This document shows, piece by piece, positions 1 to 6,646 of a DNA stretch of 12,943 bases. Below the pieces are notes generated by a model that saw nothing but the letters and a program-made list of their open reading frames with translations, made no database searches and was not told the DNA's origin. Positions within the stretch are counted from its first letter, which is position 1. The number at the start of each line of letters is the position of its first letter. This stretch comes from Burkholderiales bacterium (lineage in GTDB: Bacteria; Pseudomonadota; Gammaproteobacteria; Burkholderiales; Usitatibacteraceae): the NCBI GenBank assembly GCA_025350945.1, contig JANXWW010000087.1, positions 1 to 12,943 on the forward strand, read 5' to 3'. A program made the position numbers and the translations under genes.

Positions 1-383
1 GCAGGCAAAAATCGCGGTGCGCCCATGTTGGTCGTGACCACGCCATCGCTGGCAATGGATGGCGAGATAATGCCTTTCATGGTTTCCACGCGAATTTCAG
101 TTTTGTTGGTAAGCCCTTCGTCACGCACAAATTGTGCAAAACAATGGGTGCCGTTGCCGCACTGTTCCACCTCATTGCCGTCGTTATTAAAAATACGATA
201 ACGGAAATCAACATCGAGCAGGGCGGATTTTTCCACCAGCAGAACCTGATCGCAACCAATGCCGAAATTTCGATTCGCGATTTTGCGGATTTGCTCAGGT
301 GTCAACGAAATATTTTGTGAAATGCCATTTAGCATCACAAAATCATTTCCCTGACCGTGCATTTTGGCGAAGCGAAGTTTCAT
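1..383 (-). CDS. dapF: Diaminopimelate epimerase, N-terminal 127 residues (3' end outside window)
   Basis: Cytoplasmic enzyme that converts LL- to meso-diaminopimelate, the precursor of lysine and of peptidoglycan cross-links. The gene starts at the ATG at 383-381 and is still open at base 1, so only about the first half is visible (the family is about 275 residues). The start MKLRFAKMHGQGNDFV is the classic DapF N-terminus. It is followed by an N-R-N-FGIGCDQ segment and by the first catalytic-cysteine motif QCGNG; the usual next residues AR are TH here. The second catalytic Cys lies outside. The gene is last visible in a minus-strand series after two lipid A acyltransferase genes, an order known from betaproteobacteria. 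A 226-bp gap with an inverted-repeat element separates it from the upstream gene, so it may have its own promoter. The family call is very secure. Confidence 0.96.
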   Translation of the reverse strand, partial: MKLRFAKMHGQGNDFVMLNGISQNISLTPEQIRKIANRNFGIGCDQVLLVEKSALLDVDFRYRIFNNDGNEVEQCGNGTHCFAQFVRDEGLTNKTEIRVETMKGIISPSIASDGVVTTNMGAPRFLP

Positions 384-458
384 GTGTTTAGTTTGGTTTA
401 TTGCTGAGTTTTGGATTAATGAATTTTACAACTTGCCTAGCTGTTCAAACTTTTCACT

Positions 459-548
459 GTCATTCCGAACCCGGCTTTTGGGTGAGGAATCTGCTGCTTC
501 GTTGCTTAAAGAAAAAGCAGATCCCTCGCAAAATCTCCTCGGGATGAC
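459..548. repeat. Imperfect inverted-repeat element of the GTCATTCCGA type
   Basis: A 90-bp palindromic unit in the gap between dapF and the acyltransferase gene. The outer ends are GTCATTCCGA (459-468) and TCGGGATGAC (539-548), complementary at 9 of 10 positions. Inner arms GAGGAATCTGCT (484-495) and AGCAGATCCCTC (516-527) are complementary at 11 of 12. Similar 'GTCATTCC...GGAATGAC' hairpin units are dispersed, non-coding intergenic repeats in many bacterial genomes; that this is one copy of such a family is inference. Only one copy lies in this window. In RNA it would fold into a long hairpin, so it could also affect stability or termination of the flanking minus-strand transcript. A 65-codon open frame across it looks like chance. 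Confidence 0.6.
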
Positions 549-609
549 GGTGCAGGACTAACGTTGGCGCGGTATTTCGAACTAAAATACTCGGTAAGCA
601 CCGTCAATA

Positions 610-1476
610 CTAGGGTTTATCATAAAAACTCGCCTCGCCCGGTGGTCGTGTCTTGAAACGTTTATGCACCCAAAAATATTGATCCGGCATGTCCATAATT
701 CGTTCTTCCAAAAACTGATTCATGCGTCGCGCATCTGCGTTCGCATCGCCACTCGGATAGTTGTCCCACGCCGGATAAAAACGCGCTTCGTAACCGTTTT
801 CAGTTTGCTTTGTAATCAGCGGCACAATTTTAGCGTCGGTGATTTCGCAGAGTCTGGAAAGTGCGGTCACGGTCGCGGTTTTGACACCGAAAAAATCGAC
901 GAAGGCTGCGTCTTTCGCGCCGAAATCCATATCGGGTAAATAGTAAAACGGTTTTTTTTCTTTCAGTGCTTTGAGTACCGGACGCAAACCTTGTGAGCGT
1001 GTGACGAGTAACGGTTTTCCAAAACGCAAACGCGCACGTCGCAATGCTCGATCAAACACTTTACTTTTTTGTTCCGAATACATTGAAAACGCTTCGGGAT
1101 ATTCATATGAAAATCGCGCGCCGCCGATGTCGAGGCCGACAAAATGCGGTGCCAATACAATCACCGGCGCCGTACCCCGCCATTCGTCCATGAAGTGTTT
1201 GTCGATCAGTTTTACGTGTGAGATGGCATCATCAACCGGCGCGTACCAAAGACGGCCAAGATCGAGCGTGGCGCTGGCTAAATGTTGAAACACACCGCGA
1301 CCAATCGCTTCTCGTTCGGCATCCGTTTTGTGCGGAAAACATTTTTGCAAATTGATCAAGGTGACGCGGCGACGACCGAAATGAAACAGCAAACTGCCGA
1401 GTGAATTGCCGATGGCGCGCACGGCACGCGTGGGCAGCAAATGCATGCACCACAAAACAAAAATGGCAATGCGCAT
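610..1476 (-). CDS. lpxL: Lipid A biosynthesis acyltransferase (LpxL/LpxM/HtrB family)
   Basis: Inner-membrane acyltransferase expected to add a secondary acyl chain (lauroyl or similar) from acyl-ACP to the Kdo2-lipid A precursor. At 288 residues it is near the usual length of about 290-310. A hydrophobic N-terminal anchor (about residues 1-30) precedes the catalytic HX4D motif in LAPHFVGLDIGG (H111, D116), then a YLPDMDFG segment and a family-typical C-terminus DQYFWVHKRFKTRPPGE. The ATG at 1476 is chosen; an in-frame TTG at 1491 would add five residues. Neither has a convincing ribosome binding site, so the start is uncertain. It lies 90 bp downstream of a paralog in the same direction, with a 19-bp hairpin between them, and upstream of dapF. 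Which acyl position it modifies cannot be told from sequence, so the symbol is a family-level label. Confidence 0.9.
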   Translation of the reverse strand: MRIAIFVLWCMHLLPTRAVRAIGNSLGSLLFHFGRRRVTLINLQKCFPHKTDAEREAIGRGVFQHLASATLDLGRLWYAPVDDAISHVKLIDKHFMDEWRGTAPVIVLAPHFVGLDIGGARFSYEYPEAFSMYSEQKSKVFDRALRRARLRFGKPLLVTRSQGLRPVLKALKEKKPFYYLPDMDFGAKDAAFVDFFGVKTATVTALSRLCEITDAKIVPLITKQTENGYEARFYPAWDNYPSGDANADARRMNQFLEERIMDMPDQYFWVHKRFKTRPPGEASFYDKP

Positions 1477-1494
1477 TAAACTAAACACCAATAC

Positions 1495-1536
1495 TGGCGG
1501 GCTTCTTCGGCTATAAATAGCCGAAGAAACCCGCCA
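1495..1536 (-). other. Strong 19-bp intercistronic hairpin between two acyltransferase genes
   Basis: Arms 1495-1513 and 1518-1536 are complementary at 18 of 19 positions with a 4-nt loop. The single mismatch (C1502 with A1529) becomes a G-U wobble in minus-strand RNA, so the helix is continuous only in the transcribed sense of the flanking genes. No T-run follows on the minus strand (the next bases read GTATTGGTGTTTAG), so it is not a classical intrinsic terminator. It ends 18 nt before the ATG of the downstream gene and only 3 nt before the alternative TTG. It could be an attenuator, an RNA stabiliser or processing site, or it could limit ribosome access. Confidence 0.6.
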
Positions 1537-1566
1537 ATGCTTGAGCCTCTATTTAATTTGTGCAGG

Positions 1567-2472
1567 TTATTCATGTTCAACAATATCATTAGATCGATCC
1601 GGCGCTGGTGGCGCACCTGCGGGTTGCTTATACCGATTGTAGCCCCACAAATATTGCTCGGGACACATTAGAACAAGCTTTTCCACCATCGCATTGGTCT
1701 GTCGCGCGGCAATATTTTTATTGGTTGAGAATGGCTCGTTCATCGGCAAAATATGTACTTTATAGCCACGGCCTTTTGCTAGGCGTTCAGCGAAAAAAAA
1801 TAACACGGTGGCGTTGGTGGATTCAGACAGGCGCGGCAGCAGCGTCATCGTATACGCAGGCCGCGAAAAAAAATCCGCCCACACACCGTCGGCCTTCCCG
1901 CTTTCTGGCGCGGGCACTTGATCGGGCAGCATGACGATATTGCCGCCGTGCTTTAGCGTTTTCAGCAGCGTGCGTACGCCGGATGCATCGGCGCGTGCAG
2001 TCGAGCCGCCGCCGCGCACGCGTCCTGCTTGCATGATCGGTTCCAGCCATGCTTGCTTCGGGCTACGATATAAGGCTGTCACCGGGATCAGACTTTCGAG
2101 ATAGCGACCCGCAATGTCGTAGCAGCCTAAATGCGGGGTGACAAAAATGATCGGTTTGTTCGCCGCTTTTGCGGCGTCGACATGTGCCCAGCCATCGCAG
2201 CCGCGCACCATGGTGTAGAGTTTCTCGACCGGTGCCGTCCACGCAATCGCGAGCTCACTCACACCGCGGCCAAGCGCCGGAATGACATCGTTTAAATTTG
2301 CTTTTTTATCATCGGTTGCGTTCAAAAATTGCTGAAAATTTTCGCGCGTGATGCGACGATGACGCGGCGATAGCCACCAGGCCAACCAGCCCAGCGTAGC
2401 ACCAAGCGCGTGGTTGATTCGCAGCGGCAACGCACCGATGCTGCGAAATAAAAAAGTTTTTAGCGTGGTCAA
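1567..2472 (-). CDS. lpxL: Lipid A biosynthesis acyltransferase paralog (LpxL/HtrB family), TTG start
   Basis: Second member of the lipid A late acyltransferase family, 301 residues, predicted to sit at the inner membrane and transfer an acyl chain from acyl-ACP to lipid A. A hydrophobic N-terminal segment (about residues 6-34) is followed by the catalytic HX4D motif in VTPHLGCYDIAG (H114, D119), a MLPDQVP segment and the C-terminal EQYLWGYNRYK signature. Tandem LpxL-type genes in front of dapF are usual in betaproteobacteria, and the two enzymes probably acylate different positions. No ATG or GTG start exists near the N-terminus: an in-frame TAA lies 18 bp upstream, and TTG at 2472 is the first plausible initiator (ATT at 2475 is the only other). 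It is divergent from metK across about 130 bp. The acyl position and chain length are unknown. Confidence 0.88.
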   Translation of the reverse strand: MTTLKTFLFRSIGALPLRINHALGATLGWLAWWLSPRHRRITRENFQQFLNATDDKKANLNDVIPALGRGVSELAIAWTAPVEKLYTMVRGCDGWAHVDAAKAANKPIIFVTPHLGCYDIAGRYLESLIPVTALYRSPKQAWLEPIMQAGRVRGGGSTARADASGVRTLLKTLKHGGNIVMLPDQVPAPESGKADGVWADFFSRPAYTMTLLPRLSESTNATVLFFFAERLAKGRGYKVHILPMNEPFSTNKNIAARQTNAMVEKLVLMCPEQYLWGYNRYKQPAGAPPAPDRSNDIVEHE

Positions 2473-2531
2473 AATAAAGTGCGTGGCAGATTAAGCTGCC
2501 CGTGTGCCGCTCGTGCCAGAAGCATTGCAGC

Positions 2532-2560
2532 TTGGTCAAGATTCAAGATTCTGCTAAGAT
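2532..2560 (+). promoter_or_regulatory. Candidate metK promoter overlapping AAGATTC repeats
   Basis: TTGGTC (2532-2537) and TAAGAT (2555-2560) with a 17-bp spacer fit a moderate sigma-70 promoter about 42 bp upstream of the metK ATG. Three copies of AAGATTC sit in it: 2538-2544, 2545-2551 (directly adjacent) and 2556-2562, the last overlapping the -10. CTTGGTCAAG (2531-2540) is also a short inverted repeat. The copies could be an operator, but no regulator is identified. The promoter call rests on hexamer match and spacing only. Confidence 0.4.
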
Positions 2561-2601
2561 TCATAGTTGCACTATTTTTTAACGACTGTGGGGATACCCA
2601 A

Positions 2602-3798
2602 ATGAACGATTATTTATTTACTTCCGAATCGGTTTCGGAAGGTCATCCGGACAAAGTGGCGGATCAAATATCCGATGCGATTCTGGATTCGATTTTAGCC
2701 CAAGACCCGCGCTCCCGCGTGGCGGCAGAGACCTTGTGCAACACCGGTCTCGTTGTATTGGCCGGTGAAATTACCACCACCGCGAATGTGGATTACATTG
2801 GTGTGGCGCGCGATACGATCAAGCGCATTGGTTATGACAATACCGATTACGGCATTGATTACCGCGGCTGTGCGGTGATGGTGTGCTATGACAAACAAAG
2901 CCCCGATATTGCGCAAGGCGTTGATGCCGCGCAGGATAACAATCTTGACCAAGGCGCGGGCGATCAAGGCTTGATGTTCGGCTATGCGTGCGATGAAACA
3001 GCCGTGTTAATGCCTGCGCCGATTCACTTCGCGCATCGTCTGGTGCAGCGTCAATCAGAGCTGCGCAAAGATGGCCGTCTGCCATGGCTGCGCCCGGATG
3101 CAAAATCACAAGTCACGATGCGTTACGTGGATGGCAAACCGCACTCGGTTGATACGGTAGTGTTGTCCACTCAACACGCACCGGAAATGTCGCAGAAAGA
3201 TATCCACGAAGCCGTGATTGAAATGATTATCAAACCAGCGCTGCCCAAAGCCTGGCTGCAAAACACGCGTTATCTGGTGAACCCAACCGGTCGTTTTGTG
3301 GTTGGCGGGCCGCAGGGTGATTGTGGTTTAACCGGTCGCAAAATTATTGTTGACACCTATGGCGGCGCGTGTCCGCATGGCGGAGGTGCCTTCTCTGGCA
3401 AGGATCCGTCGAAGGTGGATCGTTCGGCCGCGTATGCGGCGCGTTACGTGGCGAAGAATATTGTTGCCGCAGGTTTGGCGCGTCAATGTCAGATTCAGGT
3501 CGCCTACGCAATCGGTGTGGCCAAGCCGATGAACATTACTGTTTACACCGAAGGCACGGGCGTGGTGTCCGATGAGGAAATCGCGAAAATCGTTGCCGCG
3601 CATTTTGATCTGCGGCCAAAAGGCATCGTGCAAATGCTTGATTTGTTGAGGCCGATTTATCAGAAATCAGCTGCATACGGACACTTCGGCCGCGAAGAGC
3701 CCGAATTCACGTGGGAGCGCACCGACAAGGTTGCGGTACTGCGCGCGGCGGCGGGTTTGAAGGGCGAAGCAAAGGTGCGTGAACCGGCAAACGTTTAA
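2602..3798 (+). CDS. metK: S-adenosylmethionine synthetase (methionine adenosyltransferase)
   Basis: Makes S-adenosylmethionine from methionine and ATP in the cytoplasm. At 398 residues it is slightly longer than E. coli MetK (384). The extra length is mostly a C-terminal tail after the conserved ERTDKVAVLRAAAGLK. Visible family motifs are the N-terminal LFTSESVSEGHPDK (His15 for ATP phosphates), GAGDQGLMFGYA (118-129), DCGLTGRK (240-247) and the glycine-rich loop GGGAFSGKDPSKVDRS (260-275). The ATG at 2602 is chosen although the frame is open to 2479: the conserved start begins here and a GGGGA lies about 7 nt upstream. No recognisable SAM riboswitch is seen in the leader. It heads the methyl-cycle block metK-ahcY-metF. 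The stop codon is part of the first of three phased GTTTAA repeats. Confidence 0.98.
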   Translation: MNDYLFTSESVSEGHPDKVADQISDAILDSILAQDPRSRVAAETLCNTGLVVLAGEITTTANVDYIGVARDTIKRIGYDNTDYGIDYRGCAVMVCYDKQSPDIAQGVDAAQDNNLDQGAGDQGLMFGYACDETAVLMPAPIHFAHRLVQRQSELRKDGRLPWLRPDAKSQVTMRYVDGKPHSVDTVVLSTQHAPEMSQKDIHEAVIEMIIKPALPKAWLQNTRYLVNPTGRFVVGGPQGDCGLTGRKIIVDTYGGACPHGGGAFSGKDPSKVDRSAAYAARYVAKNIVAAGLARQCQIQVAYAIGVAKPMNITVYTEGTGVVSDEEIAKIVAAHFDLRPKGIVQMLDLLRPIYQKSAAYGHFGREEPEFTWERTDKVAVLRAAAGLKGEAKVREPANV

Positions 3799-3820
3799 AC
3801 AAAGTTTAAGCAACGTTTAA
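3793..3820 (+). repeat. Three GTTTAA copies at exact 11-bp spacing
   Basis: GTTTAA occurs at 3793-3798, 3804-3809 and 3815-3820. Each start is 11 bp after the previous one, close to one helical turn. The first copy contains the metK stop codon and lies in the palindrome GTTTAAAC (3793-3800). The flanking bases vary (ACAAA, GCAAC, GGTTT), so this is either a decayed 11-bp tandem repeat or a phased protein-binding array upstream of the ahcY promoter. Function unknown. Confidence 0.45.
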
Positions 3821-3844
3821 GGTTTGATGTGATGCAGACGCAGC

Positions 3845-3873
3845 GTGCAAAAGAATCTGACTTCGCTTATAAT
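3845..3873 (+). promoter_or_regulatory. Promoter of the riboswitch-ahcY transcript
   Basis: A perfect -10 hexamer TATAAT (3868-3873) lies 17 bp after a weak -35 candidate GTGCAA (3845-3850). Transcription would begin near 3880, just before the first base of the SAH aptamer at 3881, which is where a riboswitch-controlled transcript should start. The -10 is strong; the -35 assignment is tentative. Confidence 0.7.
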
Positions 3874-3880
3874 TGAATTG

Positions 3881-3953
3881 TCGAGGGGCGTTGCGATTAC
3901 ACCTTCAAAGCATTTCAGGTCTAACCAGGCTCGACAAGATCACAACGGCGCCC
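3881..3953 (+). promoter_or_regulatory. S-adenosylhomocysteine (SAH) riboswitch upstream of ahcY
   Basis: RNA aptamer that senses SAH and controls ahcY, whose product removes SAH. The sequence fits the SAH riboswitch consensus: TCGAGGGGCGTTGCGAT at the 5' side, CCAGGCTCG in the middle and ACAACGGCGCCC at the 3' side. Pairings that can be drawn are P1 outer 3886-3890 with 3949-3953; P1 inner 3891-3897 with 3939-3945 (one mismatch), leaving CGG 3946-3948 unpaired; P2 ACCT 3901-3904 with AGGT 3917-3920; and the pseudoknot TCGAG 3881-3885 with CTCGA 3930-3934. The family is known from beta- and gammaproteobacteria and acts as an ON switch. Here the P1 3' strand doubles as the terminator's 5' arm, so SAH binding should block termination. 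Confidence 0.95.
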
Positions 3954-3984
3954 GCAATCTTGAATGGTTGCGGGCGCTTTTTTT
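3948..3984 (+). terminator. Riboswitch-controlled intrinsic terminator before ahcY
   Basis: A perfect 10-bp GC-rich stem (GCGCCCGCAA 3948-3957 with TTGCGGGCGC 3968-3977) with a 10-nt loop is followed directly by seven T residues (3978-3984). The 5' arm shares 3949-3953 with the P1 helix of the SAH aptamer, so terminator and ligand-bound aptamer are mutually exclusive. It lies 74 nt upstream of the ahcY ATG. Without SAH, most transcripts should stop here. Confidence 0.92.
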
Positions 3985-4058
3985 CGTCCGCAAATTCAGA
4001 TCAAGGTTCCGTTAGTCTGACCCCCGCTATCCTGCGGTACTTGTTTAAGGACACCAAT

Positions 4059-5486
4059 ATGAACGCAATTCTGAAACCGAAAAACATCATCAACAAAGAT
4101 TACTACGTTGCTGATTTGAATCTGGCCGAATGGGGCCGCAAAGAAATTAAAATCGCTGAAACTGAAATGCCTGGCCTGACCATGATTCGTGATGAATTCG
4201 CAAAGGCCCAGCCGCTGAAAGGTGCGCGCATTACCGGCTCGCTGCACATGACAATTCAAACCGCGGTGCTAATCCAGACCCTCGAAGCGCTGGGTGCGGA
4301 AGTCCGTTGGGCGTCATGCAATATTTATTCCACACAAGATCACGCGGCAGCGGCGATTGCGGAAGCAGGCACGCCGGTGTTCGCCTACAAAGGCGAATCG
4401 CTCGAAGAATATTGGGATTTCACGCATCGTATTTTCGAATGGCACGATGGTGGCTACTCCAACATGATTTTGGATGACGGCGGCGATGCGACGTTGCTGC
4501 TGCACATCGGTACACGTGCTGAAAAAGATTTGTCGGTATTGGCGAATCCGGGTGCTGAAGAAGAGCGCATTTTGTTTGCATCAATTAAAGCAAAACTGCA
4601 AAAAGATTCCACGTGGTATTCCACACGTCTCGCCAAAATCAAAGGCGTGACTGAGGAAACCACCACGGGCGTGATGCGTTTGTACCAAATGCATAAAGAC
4701 GGCAAGCTGGCTTTTCCAGCGATCAACGTGAACGATTCGGTCACGAAATCGAAGTTTGATAATTTGTATGGCTGCCGCGAATCGCTCGTTGACGCGATCA
4801 AACGCGCCACTGACGTGATGATTGCCGGCAAGGTTGCGGTTGTTGCGGGTTACGGCGACGTGGGTAAGGGCTCCGCACAAGCATTGCGCGCACTGTCAGC
4901 GCAGGTTTGGGTGACCGAAATTGACCCGATCTGCGCACTGCAAGCAGCGATGGAAGGCTATCGCGTCGTGACAATGGATTATGCGGCTGACAAAGCAGAT
5001 ATTTTCGTGACCGCGACCGGCAACTATCACATCATCACCTTTGATCACATGGCGAAAATGAAGGACGAAGCGATCGTCTGTAATATCGGTCACTTTGATA
5101 ACGAGATTGATGTTGCGACCATTGAGAAGAAGTGCAAATGGGAAGAAATCAAGCCGCAAGTTGATCACGTGATTTTCCCGGATGGCAAAAAAATTACGCT
5201 GTTGGCAAAGGGCCGTCTGGTCAATTTGGGTTGCGGCACGGGCCACCCAAGCTATGTGATGGCGTCATCATTTGCGAATCAGGTAATCGCGCAAATGGAA
5301 TTATTCGGCAACACCGCGAAGTATCCGATTGGCGTTTACACCTTGCCCAAGCAACTAGACGAAAAAGTCGCGCGCCTGCAATTGACGAAATTAAATGCGC
5401 AATTGACTGAGCTGAGTGAGCAGCAAGCGGCGTACATCAATGTGTCGAAGCAAGGCCCGTATAAGGCTGACACCTATCGCTATTAA
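4059..5486 (+). CDS. ahcY: Adenosylhomocysteinase (SAH hydrolase)
   Basis: Cytoplasmic NAD-dependent enzyme that splits SAH to homocysteine and adenosine, relieving product inhibition of methyltransferases. Its 475 residues match the longer bacterial form, including an insert of about 40-50 residues (roughly 146-196) absent from mammalian enzymes. Motifs are the substrate-domain STQDHAAAAI, the NAD-binding loop VVAGYGDVGKG (261-271), CNIGHFDNEID (341-351), LVNLGCGTGHPSY (387-399) and the C-terminal KADTYRY that reaches into the NAD site of the neighbouring subunit. The ATG at 4059 is preceded by TAAGGA at 7 nt spacing and begins the conserved N-terminus; the open frame extends upstream through the riboswitch but is not coding there. 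Expression is governed by the upstream SAH riboswitch and terminator. Together with metK and metF it forms the methyl cycle. Confidence 0.98.
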   Translation: MNAILKPKNIINKDYYVADLNLAEWGRKEIKIAETEMPGLTMIRDEFAKAQPLKGARITGSLHMTIQTAVLIQTLEALGAEVRWASCNIYSTQDHAAAAIAEAGTPVFAYKGESLEEYWDFTHRIFEWHDGGYSNMILDDGGDATLLLHIGTRAEKDLSVLANPGAEEERILFASIKAKLQKDSTWYSTRLAKIKGVTEETTTGVMRLYQMHKDGKLAFPAINVNDSVTKSKFDNLYGCRESLVDAIKRATDVMIAGKVAVVAGYGDVGKGSAQALRALSAQVWVTEIDPICALQAAMEGYRVVTMDYAADKADIFVTATGNYHIITFDHMAKMKDEAIVCNIGHFDNEIDVATIEKKCKWEEIKPQVDHVIFPDGKKITLLAKGRLVNLGCGTGHPSYVMASSFANQVIAQMELFGNTAKYPIGVYTLPKQLDEKVARLQLTKLNAQLTELSEQQAAYINVSKQGPYKADTYRY

Positions 5487-5502
5487 CACATATCGTTATT
5501 AA
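5471..5502 (+). repeat. 16-bp imperfect tandem duplication at the ahcY stop codon
   Basis: CACCTATCGCTATTAA (5471-5486), which encodes the last residues and stop of AhcY, is followed immediately by CACATATCGTTATTAA (5487-5502), identical at 14 of 16 positions. It looks like a small slippage duplication of the gene end that has drifted outside the reading frame. No function is implied. Confidence 0.6.
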
Positions 5503-5541
5503 TTCGTTTAGCTGGCTCACGATATAAGTGAAGTAAAAGTC

Positions 5542-5577
5542 ACGCCGGTCGTCGTCAAGACTACCGGCGTTTTTATT
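5542..5577 (+). terminator. Intrinsic terminator after ahcY
   Basis: Stem ACGCCGGT (5542-5549) with ACCGGCGT (5563-5570), 8 bp with a 13-nt loop, followed by TTTTATT (5571-5577). It ends the ahcY transcript 56 nt after the stop codon and separates ahcY from metF, so metF needs its own promoter or readthrough. Confidence 0.85.
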
Positions 5578-5612
5578 GGTACTTGATAAATTATGTGCGT
5601 CAGGAAATGGTC

Positions 5613-6452
5613 ATGCAAAAAGATTTCACCAAAAAATTCAGCTTCGAATTTTTCCCGCCCAAAACATCAGAGGGCATGGCCAAGTTGCGCGAGACACGTA
5701 TCCAGCTTGCACAATTGAAGCCCGCATTTTTTTCCGTCACCTTTGGCGCGGGTGGCTCAACCCAGGATGGCACATTAACGACCGTGCTGGAGATTCAATC
5801 CGAAGGTTATAAGGCGGCACCGCACCTGTCGTGCATTGGCTCTACGCGCGAAAGTATTCGCGGTATTTTGAATCGATACAAAGCGGGTGACATCAAGCAT
5901 ATAGTGGCGCTTCGTGGCGATTTGCCGTCCGGCATGGCGGTCGCGGGCGAGCTTGCGCATGCGAGTGATTTAGTGAAATTTATTCGCGAAGAGCATGGCG
6001 ATCATTTCTCAATTGAGGTCGCGGCCTATCCTGAATATCATCCACAAGCGCGCAATGCGCAAGATGATTTGCGCCGCTTTTGTGAGAAGGTTCACGCGGG
6101 TGCTAATTCAGCGATGACGCAATATTTTTATAACGCAGACGCGTATTTTCATTTTGTTGAACAAGTCGAAGCGAAAGGCATCAATATTCCGATTGTGCCG
6201 GGTGTGATGCCGATTGGCAGCTTCTCGCAATTGGCGCGCTTTTCGGACGCATGCGGCGCAGAGATTCCCCGCTGGATTCGCCGCAAAATGGAAGGTTTCG
6301 GCGACGACACCGCATCCATCAGGGCATTCGGGCTCGATGTGGTGACCGATATGTGCGAAAAACTATTGGCCGGTGGCGCACCCGGGCTGCATTTTTATAC
6401 GCTCAATCAAGCGGGTTTGCCCGCGACGATTTGGAAGCGGCTCGGTATTTAA
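5613..6452 (+). CDS. metF: 5,10-methylenetetrahydrofolate reductase
   Basis: Flavoprotein that reduces 5,10-methylene-THF to 5-methyl-THF, the methyl donor for making methionine from homocysteine, the product of the neighbouring ahcY. At 279 residues it is a little shorter than E. coli MetF (296) and covers the whole TIM barrel. Visible motifs are FSFEFFPPKTSEG (9-21, Glu12 corresponding to catalytic Glu28 of E. coli), FSVTFGAGGST (40-50), ALRGDLP (99-105, Asp103 near the flavin), AYPEYHP (138-144), TQYFYNADAYFHF (169-181) and PGVMPI (196-201). The frame is open from a TTG at 5583. The ATG at 5613 is preferred over the ATG at 5607 because AGGAA (5602-5606) sits 6 nt before it. No riboswitch precedes it; the preceding ahcY terminator makes an independent promoter likely, but none stands out. 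Confidence 0.97.
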   Translation: MQKDFTKKFSFEFFPPKTSEGMAKLRETRIQLAQLKPAFFSVTFGAGGSTQDGTLTTVLEIQSEGYKAAPHLSCIGSTRESIRGILNRYKAGDIKHIVALRGDLPSGMAVAGELAHASDLVKFIREEHGDHFSIEVAAYPEYHPQARNAQDDLRRFCEKVHAGANSAMTQYFYNADAYFHFVEQVEAKGINIPIVPGVMPIGSFSQLARFSDACGAEIPRWIRRKMEGFGDDTASIRAFGLDVVTDMCEKLLAGGAPGLHFYTLNQAGLPATIWKRLGI

Positions 6453-6646
6453 AGTAGCTGCTGCGTGAGGTTGAAGAGTTAATTCCAGAGCCGTTCTTCA
6501 CGGCATAATAGCTGGAAACGCACGACAATATTAGAGTTTCATTTTGTCGTATGAAATCTGCATTTCGTCGATTGCGACTTTTAGCCAGCGCGACATCCGT
6601 TCAGACTGCTCCCATCAACACATTTTAATCAACACGGGAGCGGGAC

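Noticed and set aside
364..561. 65-codon plus-strand frame across the dapF upstream gap
   Set aside because: It covers the inverted-repeat element, has no ribosome binding site and resembles no protein; read as chance.
2479..2601. 41-residue N-terminal extension of metK
   Set aside because: The conserved MetK start is at 2602 with a GGGGA before it; the extension runs over the promoter candidate and has low-complexity Arg/Ala content.
2563..2601. SAM riboswitch in the metK leader
   Set aside because: The leader after the candidate promoter is only about 35 nt and shows no SAM-I, SAM-II or SAM-V-like helices.
3328..3633. Minus-strand frames within metK and ahcY
   Set aside because: Antisense of highly conserved coding sequence; composition reflects the codon bias of the real genes.
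3873..4058. 62-residue N-terminal extension of ahcY
   Set aside because: The frame runs through the SAH riboswitch and terminator; a proper TAAGGA precedes the ATG at 4059 where the family N-terminus begins.
6483..6517. Terminator after metF (TTCCAG...CTGGAA with inner GCCG/CGGC)
   Set aside because: Short stems with an asymmetric 1-versus-7-nt internal loop and no T-run; too weak to call.
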